A stretch of 64,000 nt of DNA from DAOTXL01 sp034435455. GTDB taxonomy: Bacteria; Chloroflexota; Anaerolineae; JAAYZQ01. This document shows, piece after piece, positions 49,493 through 57,239 of this stretch. The stretch covers positions 9,890-73,889 of the forward strand of contig DAOTXL010000080.1 in the NCBI GenBank assembly GCA_034435455.1. Direction: 5' to 3'. A model generated the notes under the pieces. The model made no database searches, had not been told where the DNA came from, and was given only the letters and a program-made list of their open reading frames with translations. The translations under genes and the position numbers were made by a program. How positions within the stretch are numbered: position 1 is the stretch's first letter; the number at the start of each line of letters is the position of its first letter.

Positions 49493-49631
49493 GCCCTCAT
49501 CACCCCCGATGGCCCACCGGGATGCGTCGCACCTTCCTTTCCATTGACCGATTATACCCCAGAAGTCTCAGGAGAGCAAACAGGCCCACCCGGTCTGGGT
49601 GAAAGAAGAGAGGATGGGCGAGGAGGTGGCC

Positions 49632-49772
49632 ATGAAAATTGCGGTTCTGACCGATGCCGGGGTCACTGCCGGTCAGCATTTCGGACGGGCACGCTACGCG
49701 GGGGAGCTTCCAAGAAGCCTTCGGCGACCCTTCGCCAACGGGGTGTTTTCTTCCCGGATAGCCCGGCTTTAG
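49632..49772 (+). pseudogene. Remnant of a NifX/NifB-type dinitrogenase cofactor family gene
   Basis: The 46-codon frame starts with GGAGG and MKIAVLTDAGVTAGQHFGRA, which matches the N-terminus of the small NifX/NifB-C family (MKIAV-TD-G--I--HFGRA). The family is normally about 100-130 residues. After RARYAG similarity ends and the rest (ELPRSLRRPFANG) is GC-rich shadow-like sequence that stops at 49772. It therefore seems to be a 3'-truncated gene. A GGCGA/TCGCC hairpin lies in the lost part. Confidence 0.6.
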
Positions 49773-50131
49773 CGCCTGGTATTGCTGTCAATCAGGTCGA
49801 GCAGCCGCTCCAAAGTAAAGGGCTTGTGCAAATAGTGGCGGATGGCCGGATGGGAAGCCACGCTCTCCAGAGCAGGGGCGCCGTAGGCGGTCATCAGAAT
49901 CACCGGCGTCCCAGGGTCCAGCATCCGGATCGCCTCGGCCAGGTCCAACCCGCTGAGGCCTGGCAGGAGCAGGTCCACGATAGCCAGGTCGAACGGGGCC
50001 TCCTGGAGTTGTTCCAGGGCCTCTAACGCGGAGCCGACCGCTTCGACCTGATACTGTTCCTGGGTAAGCACCTGTTTGATCAGGTGGCGGACGCTTGGTT
50101 CATCGTCAACGACCAGGATCCGCTGTTCCAC
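49769..50131 (-). CDS. Single-domain response regulator (CheY-like)
   Basis: 120 residues. A receiver with VVDDEPS, phosphoacceptor Asp in AIVDLLLPGLSGLD and Lys in LHKPF; no output domain. The GTG start at 50131 follows AGGAGGACGG; a longer frame upstream is basic low-complexity sequence. No histidine kinase is adjacent. It converges on the NifX-like remnant with a 4-base overlap. Confidence 0.85.
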   Translation of the reverse strand: MEQRILVVDDEPSVRHLIKQVLTQEQYQVEAVGSALEALEQLQEAPFDLAIVDLLLPGLSGLDLAEAIRMLDPGTPVILMTAYGAPALESVASHPAIRHYLHKPFTLERLLDLIDSNTRR

Positions 50132-50367
50132 ACCCGTCCTCCTGACCGGCCGGGCAGAGCCATGCCGGTTGCCATCACCGTTTCGCCGGTGGCCCGGCAG
50201 ATCCCTCCTCCCTGCCGCGCGGATGGCAAATTGGGGCCACAACAATCCCCGGCTGCCGGCTTGATGTTCGCGAGGGAGCAATTGCACCAAGCGAAATCGA
50301 AAGTGCGGTTTCGATTTTAGCAGGCAATGGGTTGGATGTCAAATCGGGGACGGGCAGACGAGCCTGT

Positions 50368-50396
50368 TTGGCAAAAGCCGGGGGCTGTGCTATACT
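50368..50396 (+). promoter_or_regulatory. Promoter of rlmI, probably giving a leaderless mRNA
   Basis: TTGGCA (50368-50373) and TATACT (50391-50396) with a 17-base spacer. The ATG at 50403 is only 6 bases after the -10 box, at the expected transcription start, and no ribosome site fits between them. Confidence 0.6.
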
Positions 50397-50402
50397 CACC
50401 CT

Positions 50403-51596
50403 ATGGACCCCAAATCTGCTACGGTGGTTCTGAAACCGGGGCGGGAAAAACCGGTCCGCCACCACCACCCCTGGATCTTTTCCGGGGCAGTCGCCCGCGT
50501 TGTGGGCCAGGTCGAGGAGGGGGGCCTGGTGCGGGTCGTGGACGGTCAGGGGCAGTACCTGGCCACCGGCTACCTCAACCGCCGGTCTCAAATCGTTGTC
50601 CGGGTGCTCACCTGGGAGGCCGACGAGGCGGTGGACACCGGCTTCTGGCAGCGCCGTCTGCAACGGGCGATCAGCGGCCGGGCCTGCCTGGCCTCTGACC
50701 CGACGACCAACGCTTACCGCCTGGTCAACGCCGAGTCGGATGGGTTGCCCGGCCTGGTAGTGGACCGCTATGGCGAATGGCTGGTCCTCCAGTGCCTGAC
50801 CCTGGGCATGGCCTGTCGGCGGGATGAGATCGTCGCCCTGCTGGCCGACCTCCTGCACCCGACCGGCATCTATGCCCGCGACGACGCCGATGTGCGGCAG
50901 AAGGAGGGCCTGCCCCCGGAAAGCAGCCCGGTGTGGGGCGCAGAACCACCGGAGCGGGTCGAGATCGTCGAGCAGGGGCATCGCTTCCTGGTGGATGTCA
51001 GGCGGGGGCACAAGACCGGTTTCTACCTGGATCAGCGGGAAAATCGCCGGCGGGCGGCAGCCTATTGCACCGGTGCTGAGGTGCTGAACCTTTTTGCCTA
51101 TACCGGGGGGTTCGGCGTATATGCCGGGCGGGCCGGAGCGCGGCGGGTGGTCAACGTGGATTCTTCGGCCGAGGCGCTGGCCCTGGCGGAGCGGAACCTG
51201 GCCCTCAACGGCTGTGGGCCCCAGGAGATGGTCGTCGGAGATGCTTTTCAGGTGCTGCGCCGCTACCGGGACCAAGGCCGGCTGTTCGACGTGGTGATCC
51301 TCGATCCCCCCAAGTTCGCCGCCTCTCAGGCGCAGGTGATGGCTGCCAGCCGGGGGTACAAGGACGCCAACCTGCTGGCCCTGCACCTGGTGCGACCGGG
51401 TGGGTTCCTGGTCACCTTTTCCTGCTCTGGCCTGGTGAGCGCCGACCTCTTTCAAAAGATCGTCTTTGCGGCCAGTGTGGATGCCCGGCGCGACGTGCAG
51501 ATCCTGGAGCGGCTGGCCCAAAGCGCCGACCACCCGGTCCTCCTCACCTTCCCCGAATCGGCCTATCTCAAAGGCCTTCTCTGCCGTGTCTGGTGA
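50403..51596 (+). CDS. rlmI: 23S rRNA m5C methyltransferase RlmI-type
   Basis: 397 residues. A PUA domain (about 5-80) precedes an EEHEE-type linker and the Rossmann methyltransferase with NLFAYTGGFGVYAGRAGA (SAM loop), DVVILDPPKFA and VTFSCSG, where the Cys is the candidate nucleophile. RlmI makes m5C1962 in 23S rRNA of E. coli. Relatives RlmK/RlmL differ in domain layout, so RlmI fits best. Monocistronic, start fixed by the promoter just upstream. Confidence 0.88.
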   Translation: MDPKSATVVLKPGREKPVRHHHPWIFSGAVARVVGQVEEGGLVRVVDGQGQYLATGYLNRRSQIVVRVLTWEADEAVDTGFWQRRLQRAISGRACLASDPTTNAYRLVNAESDGLPGLVVDRYGEWLVLQCLTLGMACRRDEIVALLADLLHPTGIYARDDADVRQKEGLPPESSPVWGAEPPERVEIVEQGHRFLVDVRRGHKTGFYLDQRENRRRAAAYCTGAEVLNLFAYTGGFGVYAGRAGARRVVNVDSSAEALALAERNLALNGCGPQEMVVGDAFQVLRRYRDQGRLFDVVILDPPKFAASQAQVMAASRGYKDANLLALHLVRPGGFLVTFSCSGLVSADLFQKIVFAASVDARRDVQILERLAQSADHPVLLTFPESAYLKGLLCRVW

Positions 51597-51605
51597 CCGG
51601 GCCGG

Positions 51606-53831
51606 TCACGGGTAGATGACTTGGTAGCGGGGGTGGCCCTGCCCGTCGTCCAGCAGCCAGGGCTGGATGGCCTCTTTGATCCAGAAGGGCCACAGTTCGG
51701 CCCGGCTCAGCCCGGCCGGCGTGACGTGCACCCGCAGCAGGTGGCCGAGCATGGCCGCCGGACGGGGGATGTCGAACAGGGCATCGCCCAGGCTGTAGAC
51801 GATGAGGCCCCCTTTATACCGCTCTACCGTCTGGACTACGTGGGGGTGGTGGCCGACTACCAGGTCGGCGCCGGCATCTACGGCGGCATGGGCCACCGCC
51901 ACCTGATCGGCTGACGGTTCGGAGGCGTACTCGACGCCGGCGTGGAGCAGGACGACCACCACATCGGCCCGGCTGCGGACGGCAAGCACGTCGGCCTGTA
52001 CGGCGGCCGGTTCGGCCCAGGCGATCTGCTCTGTGGCGGGCACATCGGCCGAGCCGTTCCAGCGGGCCGCTGCATAGCCCAGGACCGCCACCCGCACCCC
52101 GTTCACCTGGAACAACGCCGGATGATGGGCCTGCTCCGAGGAGCGGCCGGCCCCCACGGCAGCGATCCCCAGGCTCTCCACCACTTCCAGCGTTTCGTCC
52201 AGCCCCATCTGCCCGTAGTCCAGGGCATGGTTGTTGGCCAGGGTCACCAGGTCGATCCCGGCGGCGGTGAGGGTCCTGCCCCAACGTGGATGGGCGCGGA
52301 GCAGGTATGGTTTGTTCAGCGGCCGGCCGCGGGTCGCCAGGGTACATTCCAGGTTGACCACGGCCAGGTCGGCCCCGGCCAGCAGCGGACCCAGCCCGCC
52401 CCAGGGGTAGGCCGGCCCGTAGCGGGCCAGTTGCTGCTCCATCGTCCGGCCCGGCGCCACGTCGCCCAAGAAAGCCAGGATCGCTCCATCGGGGACCGGT
52501 TCGGTGCCGGGGGGCAGCACTTCCGGCCAGGCGCTCAGCAGCGGGGGCGGGGAAAGCCAGGGGCTGCCCTTCGGGCTCTGGCCGGCCCGGAGCTGCCAGG
52601 CACTCACGTCGGCCAGGATCAGGACGCTGCCATCGTCGGCGGGTACCAACCCCCACACCGACAACCCGGCCTGGGCCGAACCCCGCAGCCGGCCCTGGCC
52701 ATCGTAAGCCTGGACCTGGCCATCCATCAGCCCAATCAGAATTTCCGGATGGCCGTCGCCATCGAGGTCGGCAGAAGTGACGGCTCCCACCGGCGAGGGC
52801 AGGGCCATACGCCACTGCACCTCCCCGTCGGCAGTGAGCAGGGTCAGACACGGCGCTGCCCCCCCGCTGCCGGCGACGATTTCGGGGGCAGTGTTGCCGG
52901 CAATGTCGGCGGCGTGCCACAGGGGAGCGCCCTCGCCCAGGGGGTGCTGCCAGCGCACCTTTCCCTCGGCCTCGAGGGCCAGCAGACGGCCGTCCTGCGC
53001 ACCGGCCAGCACCCCTATCCCTTTGACCGCGGCCAGGGTTGCGACCGGTGCTCCCACATCCAGGCGCCAGGCCTGGATTCCGGTCGGGTCAAAGGCGCGT
53101 ATTTCGCCGTCGAGGGTGGCAGCCACGGCCAGGGCCGGTTCCCCGGTTCCTTCGGAGTCAGGCAGGATGGCGACACCGCTCACCGGGCCGTCCAGGCCGG
53201 CCTGCCACAACAGTTCGCCGTCGAAAGTCAGGGAGGTCAGACATTTGTCCCAGCCGCCCGTCAGCAGGCCCGCCCGACCGGCAGCCAGGGCCGTCACCCG
53301 GCTACCGGTATCATAGCGCCACAGCCGCTGCCCATTGCCGTCCAGAAGGGTGACCAGGCCGGCATCGTCGCCCACGGCGATCCGCTCCTCGTTCCAGAGA
53401 GCCAGGACATAGGCCGGCCCGGCCAGGGGTACCCGCCAGGCCACCTGACCGTCGCTGCGCAGGGCATAGAGGGTCCGCCCCAGCGAGGTCAGCAGGAAGG
53501 TTGGCCGGCCCCCAGGCGCAGCGGCGATCCCGGCCGTCAGGTGGCCGTTGGCGTCGAACCGCCAGCCCAGCGCGAGGGGCAACGGCTCGCCGGCGGAGGG
53601 GGTCAGCACCGGAATGGGAGAAGGCGTCGGGGTCGGCAGCGGTGAGGGTGTTGGCGAGGGGATGGAGGTTGGGGACGGGGTAGGGAGTGGCGCGGTACTC
53701 AAAGCCCAGGCGGTCCCACCGTCCGCCCGGTTGGGCAGGGGGGTCGGCGGGGCGTCGGCGCAGCCGGCCAACAGCCCGCCCATCCCCAACACCAGAAGGA
53801 GCCACAACACCAGCCTGAGATCAGGTCGCAT
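51606..53831 (-). CDS. Lipoprotein with PQQ-like beta-propeller and CapA-type domain
   Basis: 741 residues. Lipobox LLAGC (Cys24), a Pro/Thr/Ser linker (30-80), and a beta-propeller of WD/PQQ-like repeats (about 85-430; recurrent ALDADGQVRW-type strands such as GQVAWRVPL and GEVQWRMAL). A CapA/PgsA-type metallophosphatase-like domain follows (about 455-741) with FLGDVAPGR, NLECTL, LANNHALDYG and VVGHHPHVVQ. CapA domains take part in poly-gamma-glutamate synthesis or cell-wall metabolism. It would be anchored outside. Fusions of this kind are frequent in Chloroflexota. Confidence 0.87.
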   Translation of the reverse strand: MRPDLRLVLWLLLVLGMGGLLAGCADAPPTPLPNRADGGTAWALSTAPLPTPSPTSIPSPTPSPLPTPTPSPIPVLTPSAGEPLPLALGWRFDANGHLTAGIAAAPGGRPTFLLTSLGRTLYALRSDGQVAWRVPLAGPAYVLALWNEERIAVGDDAGLVTLLDGNGQRLWRYDTGSRVTALAAGRAGLLTGGWDKCLTSLTFDGELLWQAGLDGPVSGVAILPDSEGTGEPALAVAATLDGEIRAFDPTGIQAWRLDVGAPVATLAAVKGIGVLAGAQDGRLLALEAEGKVRWQHPLGEGAPLWHAADIAGNTAPEIVAGSGGAAPCLTLLTADGEVQWRMALPSPVGAVTSADLDGDGHPEILIGLMDGQVQAYDGQGRLRGSAQAGLSVWGLVPADDGSVLILADVSAWQLRAGQSPKGSPWLSPPPLLSAWPEVLPPGTEPVPDGAILAFLGDVAPGRTMEQQLARYGPAYPWGGLGPLLAGADLAVVNLECTLATRGRPLNKPYLLRAHPRWGRTLTAAGIDLVTLANNHALDYGQMGLDETLEVVESLGIAAVGAGRSSEQAHHPALFQVNGVRVAVLGYAAARWNGSADVPATEQIAWAEPAAVQADVLAVRSRADVVVVLLHAGVEYASEPSADQVAVAHAAVDAGADLVVGHHPHVVQTVERYKGGLIVYSLGDALFDIPRPAAMLGHLLRVHVTPAGLSRAELWPFWIKEAIQPWLLDDGQGHPRYQVIYP

Positions 53832-54021
53832 AGGTCTATTATGTCTGGAATGGCTCCGCTTGTCAACCCGTCCATTGGTCCTGTCTGGACTGTGTCATTG
53901 TCCAGGTGCCAGGGGCTTGAGGTGCTTCCTGGACACAAACAGCCCACAACGCCATGTGCAACTTGTTTCCCAGAGGCATCTGCCCGCCGGCTTGATGACC
54001 ACGCCATGGTGTGCCCTCGAT

Positions 54022-54050
54022 TTGACAGGCCATTCTACATGTGCTATACT
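54022..54050 (+). promoter_or_regulatory. Promoter of the PerR-type regulator
   Basis: Consensus TTGACA (54022-54027) and TATACT (54045-54050) with a 17-base spacer. A TCTATAGA palindrome lies 19 bases downstream of the -10 box. Confidence 0.75.
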
Positions 54051-54068
54051 CTTTGTGAAGAATGGCTC

Positions 54069-54076
54069 TCTATAGA
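54069..54076. promoter_or_regulatory. TCTATAGA motif in the leader of the PerR-type gene
   Basis: The palindrome TCTATAGA occurs just after the predicted start of transcription (54056-54058). The same motif occurs three more times upstream of the DPS-like ferritin gene, so it is a candidate operator for the regulator itself. Confidence 0.5.
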
Positions 54077-54101
54077 ATACAGATTCACAAGGGATGATGG
54101 G

Positions 54102-54539
54102 ATGGATCCACAAGCCAGGTTCGAGGAACTGATGGGCAGGCTGCGAGAGCGTGAGTACCGGCTGACGCCGCAGCGCGTGGCCCTGCTGCGCCTCCTGGCT
54201 GCCAGCGATGAACACCCCAGCGCAGCCATGTTGTATGACCGGCTCAGGGACCAGTTCCCAACTACCAGCCCGGGCACCATTTACAAAACGTTGAGCCTGC
54301 TCAAAGAGATGGGCGAGGTGCTGGAGCTTGGTTTCAGCGACGACGACAACCGGTACGACGGGAATAAACCCTACCCGCACCCACACCTGATCTGCATCCG
54401 CTGCCGAAAGGTCATAGACCCGGAGGTCAGCCTGACCCAAGACCTGATCCAGGAAGTGGCTCAGCAATCAGGCTTTCGGATCGTCGGTCACCGGCTCGAT
54501 TTTTATGGACTCTGTCCCACCTGTCAGGCTGGTGAATAG
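54102..54539 (+). CDS. perR: Fur-family metalloregulator, PerR-type
   Basis: 145 residues. A winged HTH (about 10-85) precedes a dimerisation domain with the structural zinc site C98, C101, C138 and C141 (CIRC, CPTC). Regulatory metal ligands of PerR are matched: H38, D86, H93, H95 and D106. Asp at the last position (D104 in Bacillus PerR) supports a peroxide sensor rather than Fur. The next gene encodes a DPS-like ferritin, a usual PerR target. The start at 54102 is the only in-frame ATG near the homology. TCTATAGA motifs suggest autoregulation. Confidence 0.85.
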   Translation: MDPQARFEELMGRLREREYRLTPQRVALLRLLAASDEHPSAAMLYDRLRDQFPTTSPGTIYKTLSLLKEMGEVLELGFSDDDNRYDGNKPYPHPHLICIRCRKVIDPEVSLTQDLIQEVAQQSGFRIVGHRLDFYGLCPTCQAGE

Positions 54540-54589
54540 CTCTGCCCAGGTACCTTCTTCTTTTTTTGGCACCGTATGGAGAATGAGTC

Positions 54590-54646
54590 TCTATAGAGTT
54601 TGGAACCTATCAGATTCTATAGTCTGGAAAGGAGGGAATCTATAGA
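54590..54646. promoter_or_regulatory. Three TCTATAG(A/T) boxes upstream of the ferritin gene
   Basis: TCTATAGA at 54590-54597 (part of the 10-bp palindrome CTCTATAGAG at 54589-54598), TCTATAGT at 54616-54623 and TCTATAGA at 54639-54646 are spaced 26 and 23 bases apart, about two helical turns. They fill the gap between perR and the ferritin gene. I infer operators for the PerR-type protein. No good -35/-10 pair could be fixed inside this gap. Confidence 0.55.
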
Positions 54647-54713
54647 CAATACTCTGCGTTGGTGGGTCAAATAGATGGAACTCAAATCTGAAAATGAAAA
54701 GGAGATAACGAAA

Positions 54714-55268
54714 ATGGCAAAAGTAGCGAGAGAAATGGTTGAAAAGTCTGGAATCAACGTTGATGAGCTTCTGGAGCTGCTCATCACGAACGCTGCCGCG
54801 GAACTCACAACATTCTACTACTACACCATCCTGCGCGCCAACCTGATCGGGTTGGAAGGAGAAGGGATCAAGGAGATTGCCGAGGCCGCGCGCATCGAGG
54901 ACCGCAATCACTTCGAGGCCCTGGTGCCCCGCATCTACGAACTCGGCGGCAGGCTGCCTGACGATATGAAGGTCTTTCATGATATGTCGGCCTGTCCCCC
55001 GGCCAGCCTGCCCCAGGACCCGACAGACGTGCAGGCCATCCTCCGAGTGCTGGTCAATGCCGAGCGGTGCGCCGTGCGGGGATACACCCACATCTGCAAC
55101 CTCACGGCCGGGAAGGATCATCGGACTTATGCCCTGGCCCTGGCCATTCTGAATGAGGAGATCGAGCACGAATCGTGGTTCTCCGAGTTCCTGGGAGAAG
55201 GGCCATCGGGTCACTTTATGCGGCGAGGGGAAACTTCTCCGTTCGTGCGCCCCTTTATGCCCGGTTAA
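54714..55268 (+). CDS. DPS-like (DPSL) ferritin
   Basis: 184 residues. The four-helix bundle carries ferritin ligands E30, E62, H66, E117, E149 and H152, and Cys at 94, 119 and 128. The sequences GLEGEGIKEIAEAARIEDRNHFEAL and NAERCAVRGYTHICN are diagnostic of thioferritin/DPSL proteins, which protect DNA and proteins against H2O2 by oxidising and storing iron. The start at 54714 follows AAGGAGATAACG and fits the family; a longer frame begins at 54675. It is probably controlled by the adjacent PerR. Confidence 0.9.
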   Translation: MAKVAREMVEKSGINVDELLELLITNAAAELTTFYYYTILRANLIGLEGEGIKEIAEAARIEDRNHFEALVPRIYELGGRLPDDMKVFHDMSACPPASLPQDPTDVQAILRVLVNAERCAVRGYTHICNLTAGKDHRTYALALAILNEEIEHESWFSEFLGEGPSGHFMRRGETSPFVRPFMPG

Positions 55269-55313
55269 GAGCCTGACCGGCAGCTCTGGCTGTGTTTGAG
55301 AGGTAGAAGGGAG

Positions 55314-55340
55314 GGAGCCCCTGAGTCGCTCAGGGGCTCC
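55314..55340 (+). terminator. Perfect 12-bp hairpin after the ferritin gene
   Basis: GGAGCCCCTGAG (55314-55325) and CTCAGGGGCTCC (55329-55340) with a 3-base loop TCG. It follows the ferritin stop by about 45 bases and precedes the cytochrome b5-like gene by 36. There is no U-tract, so it may stabilise mRNA or weaken read-through. Confidence 0.55.
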
Positions 55341-55376
55341 AACTCCCTGGGTCAGAATAACACCTGGAGGTTGACC

Positions 55377-55616
55377 ATGCGGAGATTTAGCCGGGCAGAA
55401 CTGGCCGGCTGCAACGGCCAGAACGGGGCGCCGACCTGTTTTGCCTTCGAAGGCAAGGTCTACGACGCATCCCACAGCTTCCTGTGGCAAAGGGGCCGCC
55501 ATCAGGTTCGCCACCCGGCCGGCGTTGATTACACCGGCAGCCTGGGGGATGCACCTCACGGCGCAGATCTGCTCGAACGGCTGCCGGTCGTCGGCATTCT
55601 GGTGGACGACGGCTGA
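55377..55616 (+). CDS. Small cytochrome b5-like haem-binding domain protein
   Basis: 79 residues consisting of a short cytochrome b5-like domain: RRFSRAELAGCNGQNGAPTCFAFEGKVYDAS, LWQRGRHQV, then HPAGVDYTGSLGDAPHGADLLERLP. The two haem ligand His candidates lie in RHP and PHG. Such small prokaryotic forms are frequent in anaerobes; their partners are unknown. The start at 55377 follows GGAGG. It may be cotranscribed with the ferritin gene. Confidence 0.8.
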   Translation: MRRFSRAELAGCNGQNGAPTCFAFEGKVYDASHSFLWQRGRHQVRHPAGVDYTGSLGDAPHGADLLERLPVVGILVDDG

Positions 55617-55652
55617 TGAACAGAGGGGCGCAGGTCAGAGCTCAAACCCATC

Positions 55653-55681
55653 TTGCCCATTCGGCCCCTCTGTGCTACAAT
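55653..55681 (+). promoter_or_regulatory. Promoter of nrtR
   Basis: TTGCCC (55653-55658) and TACAAT (55676-55681) with a 17-base spacer; leader of about 15 bases to the ATG at 55703. No NrtR-type operator is seen here. Confidence 0.6.
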
Positions 55682-55702
55682 AACGTCCGTTGAGGCAGGC
55701 CG

Positions 55703-56383
55703 ATGTCTGAGACCGGCTCAGGTCCGCGCCCACTGGTCACAGTAGATGTGGTCATCTTTGCCCTGCGCCAGGGGGACCTCCAGGTGCTGCTGGTCCGGCG
55801 CAGGCAATGGCCCTATGCCGGGATGTGGGCCATCCCTGGCGGCTTTGTCGGCCCGGACGAGCCGCTGGAAGCGGCCGCCGTCCGCAAACTGGCGGAAGAG
55901 ACCGGCCTGACCGATGTCTATCTGGAGCAGTTGTACACCTTTGGCCGACCAGACCGTGACCCCCGTGACCGGGTGATCACCGTGGCCTACTTTGCCGTCG
56001 TGCCGGCGGGCCGCATCGTCCCCCGCGCCGCCGAAGACGGGGAGCATGTGCGCTGGTGGTCCATCTATCATCTGCCCCCCCTGGCCTTCGACCATGCCGA
56101 CATCCTGCACTATGCCCTCACCCGGCTGCGCTACAAGCTGGAATACACCGCCGTCGGCTTTGAACTGCTGCCGGAGACCTTTACCCTGAGTGAACTTCAG
56201 ACCGCCTACGAGATCGTCCTGGGCGAAAAGCTGGACAAACGCAACTTTCGGCGCAAAATCCTCAGCGCCGGCGTCATCGAACCGAGCGGCGGTCGCCGCA
56301 GCGGCGAGGGCCGACCCGCCCGCCTGTACCGGTACCGGGAAGATGCTGTGGCCGAGGTCAAAGCCCGACGCCTGTTCCCATGA
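55703..56383 (+). CDS. nrtR: NrtR-type Nudix-related regulator of NAD metabolism
   Basis: 226 residues. A Nudix domain (about 10-145) is joined to a winged HTH (about 150-226), as in NrtR. The Nudix box reads GGFVGPDEPLEAAAVRKLAEETG, with Lys where the catalytic Glu of RE-x-EE is expected (RK-L-AEE), so it probably binds ADP-ribose or NAD derivatives without hydrolysing them. The genes that follow are NAD salvage and synthesis genes, with two NrtR-type palindromes before them. Represses in the absence of its ligand in known cases. Confidence 0.9.
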   Translation: MSETGSGPRPLVTVDVVIFALRQGDLQVLLVRRRQWPYAGMWAIPGGFVGPDEPLEAAAVRKLAEETGLTDVYLEQLYTFGRPDRDPRDRVITVAYFAVVPAGRIVPRAAEDGEHVRWWSIYHLPPLAFDHADILHYALTRLRYKLEYTAVGFELLPETFTLSELQTAYEIVLGEKLDKRNFRRKILSAGVIEPSGGRRSGEGRPARLYRYREDAVAEVKARRLFP

Positions 56384-56407
56384 CCCGATCCAGGGCGGAC
56401 CCCATTC

Positions 56408-56501
56408 TTGACAAATCAGCCGGGTTGTGTACAATTAGTGTGAAACATACACTAATGGCCGTTTCTTTTTGCGCCGGCCATTAGTGTATAAAATACACGA
56501 A
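56408..56501 (+). promoter_or_regulatory. NAD operon promoter with two NrtR-type operators
   Basis: TTGACA (56408-56413) and TACAAT (56430-56435) with a 16-base spacer. The first operator TTAGTGT-N5-ATACACTAA lies at 56435-56455, directly on the transcription start; the second, TTAGTGT-N5-ATACACGAA, at 56481-56501. The right arm of the first and the left arm of the second (CATACACTAATGGCC and GGCCATTAGTGTAT) can also pair as an RNA hairpin. Confidence 0.85.
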
Positions 56502-56515
56502 CGGGAGGTGTGACC

Positions 56516-57238
56516 ATGAATCTGGAGCAGCTTCTCCACGACAGCCGGCCCTTCCTGGGCTGGCTGGTCAACTGGCATGACAGCCGTCCCACCCTGGACC
56601 TGGCCGGCCTGATCGCAGAGGTTGGCGGCCCACACCGGGTTGCTGTCATGGCCGTGGATGTGATCACCGGCTTTTGCCACGAGGGTGCGCTGGCCAGCCC
56701 GCGCGTGGGCCGCATCGTCGGGCCGGTAGCCCGGCTGTTTGAGCGGGCCTACGACCTGGGCGTGCGCCATTTTGTCCTGCCTCAGGACACCCACGCCGCC
56801 GACGCGGTCGAGTTCGGCAGTTTTCCGCCCCACTGCGTTGGCGGCACGGCTGAAGCGGCGACGGTGCCGGAACTGCAAAATCTGCCCTTCTCCCACCTGT
56901 TCACCATCATCGAAAAGAACTCGATCCACGCCGCCATCGGCACCGGGTTGGAAGCATGGCTGGCAGCCCACCCGGAGGTGACCGCCTTCCTCGTCGCCGG
57001 CGACTGCACCGACCTGTGTACCTACCACCTGGCCATGCACCTGCGGCTGCGGGCCAACGCCCTTGGCCTGCCAGGAGTGCGGGTCATCCTGCCGATGGAA
57101 GGGGTGGACACCTTTGACACCCCGGTGGAGGTGGCCGAGAAGTTGGGGATCATGCCCCACCACGGCGACCTGATGCACCTCATCTTCCTCTTTAGCATGG
57201 CGCAGAATGGCATAGAAATTGTGGAGAAGGTGGTGTAA
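56516..57238 (+). CDS. Isochorismatase-family amidohydrolase, nicotinamidase candidate
   Basis: 240 residues. The catalytic triad of the family is visible: Asp48 in MAVDVITGFC, Lys in EKNSIHA and Cys in AGDCTDLC. It begins with about 40 extra residues. Nicotinamidase (PncA) hydrolyses nicotinamide to nicotinate and ammonia; location in an NrtR operon with nadE and pncB supports that. The sequence is not close to E. coli PncA, so the name is not given. It is the first gene of the operon, with ATG after GGGAGGTG. Confidence 0.83.
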   Translation: MNLEQLLHDSRPFLGWLVNWHDSRPTLDLAGLIAEVGGPHRVAVMAVDVITGFCHEGALASPRVGRIVGPVARLFERAYDLGVRHFVLPQDTHAADAVEFGSFPPHCVGGTAEAATVPELQNLPFSHLFTIIEKNSIHAAIGTGLEAWLAAHPEVTAFLVAGDCTDLCTYHLAMHLRLRANALGLPGVRVILPMEGVDTFDTPVEVAEKLGIMPHHGDLMHLIFLFSMAQNGIEIVEKVV

Positions 57239-57239
57239 C

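Noticed and set aside
47372..50026. Very long plus-strand open frame opposite the GT-C genes
   Set aside because: It is antisense to two membrane proteins with clear segments. Its translation is rich in Gln, Gly, Pro and Arg without domains, which is a shadow of high-GC coding sequence.
55703..56383. Catalytic Nudix hydrolase
   Set aside because: The Nudix box has Lys at a catalytic Glu position and a winged HTH follows; with operators before NAD genes the regulator NrtR is the better call.
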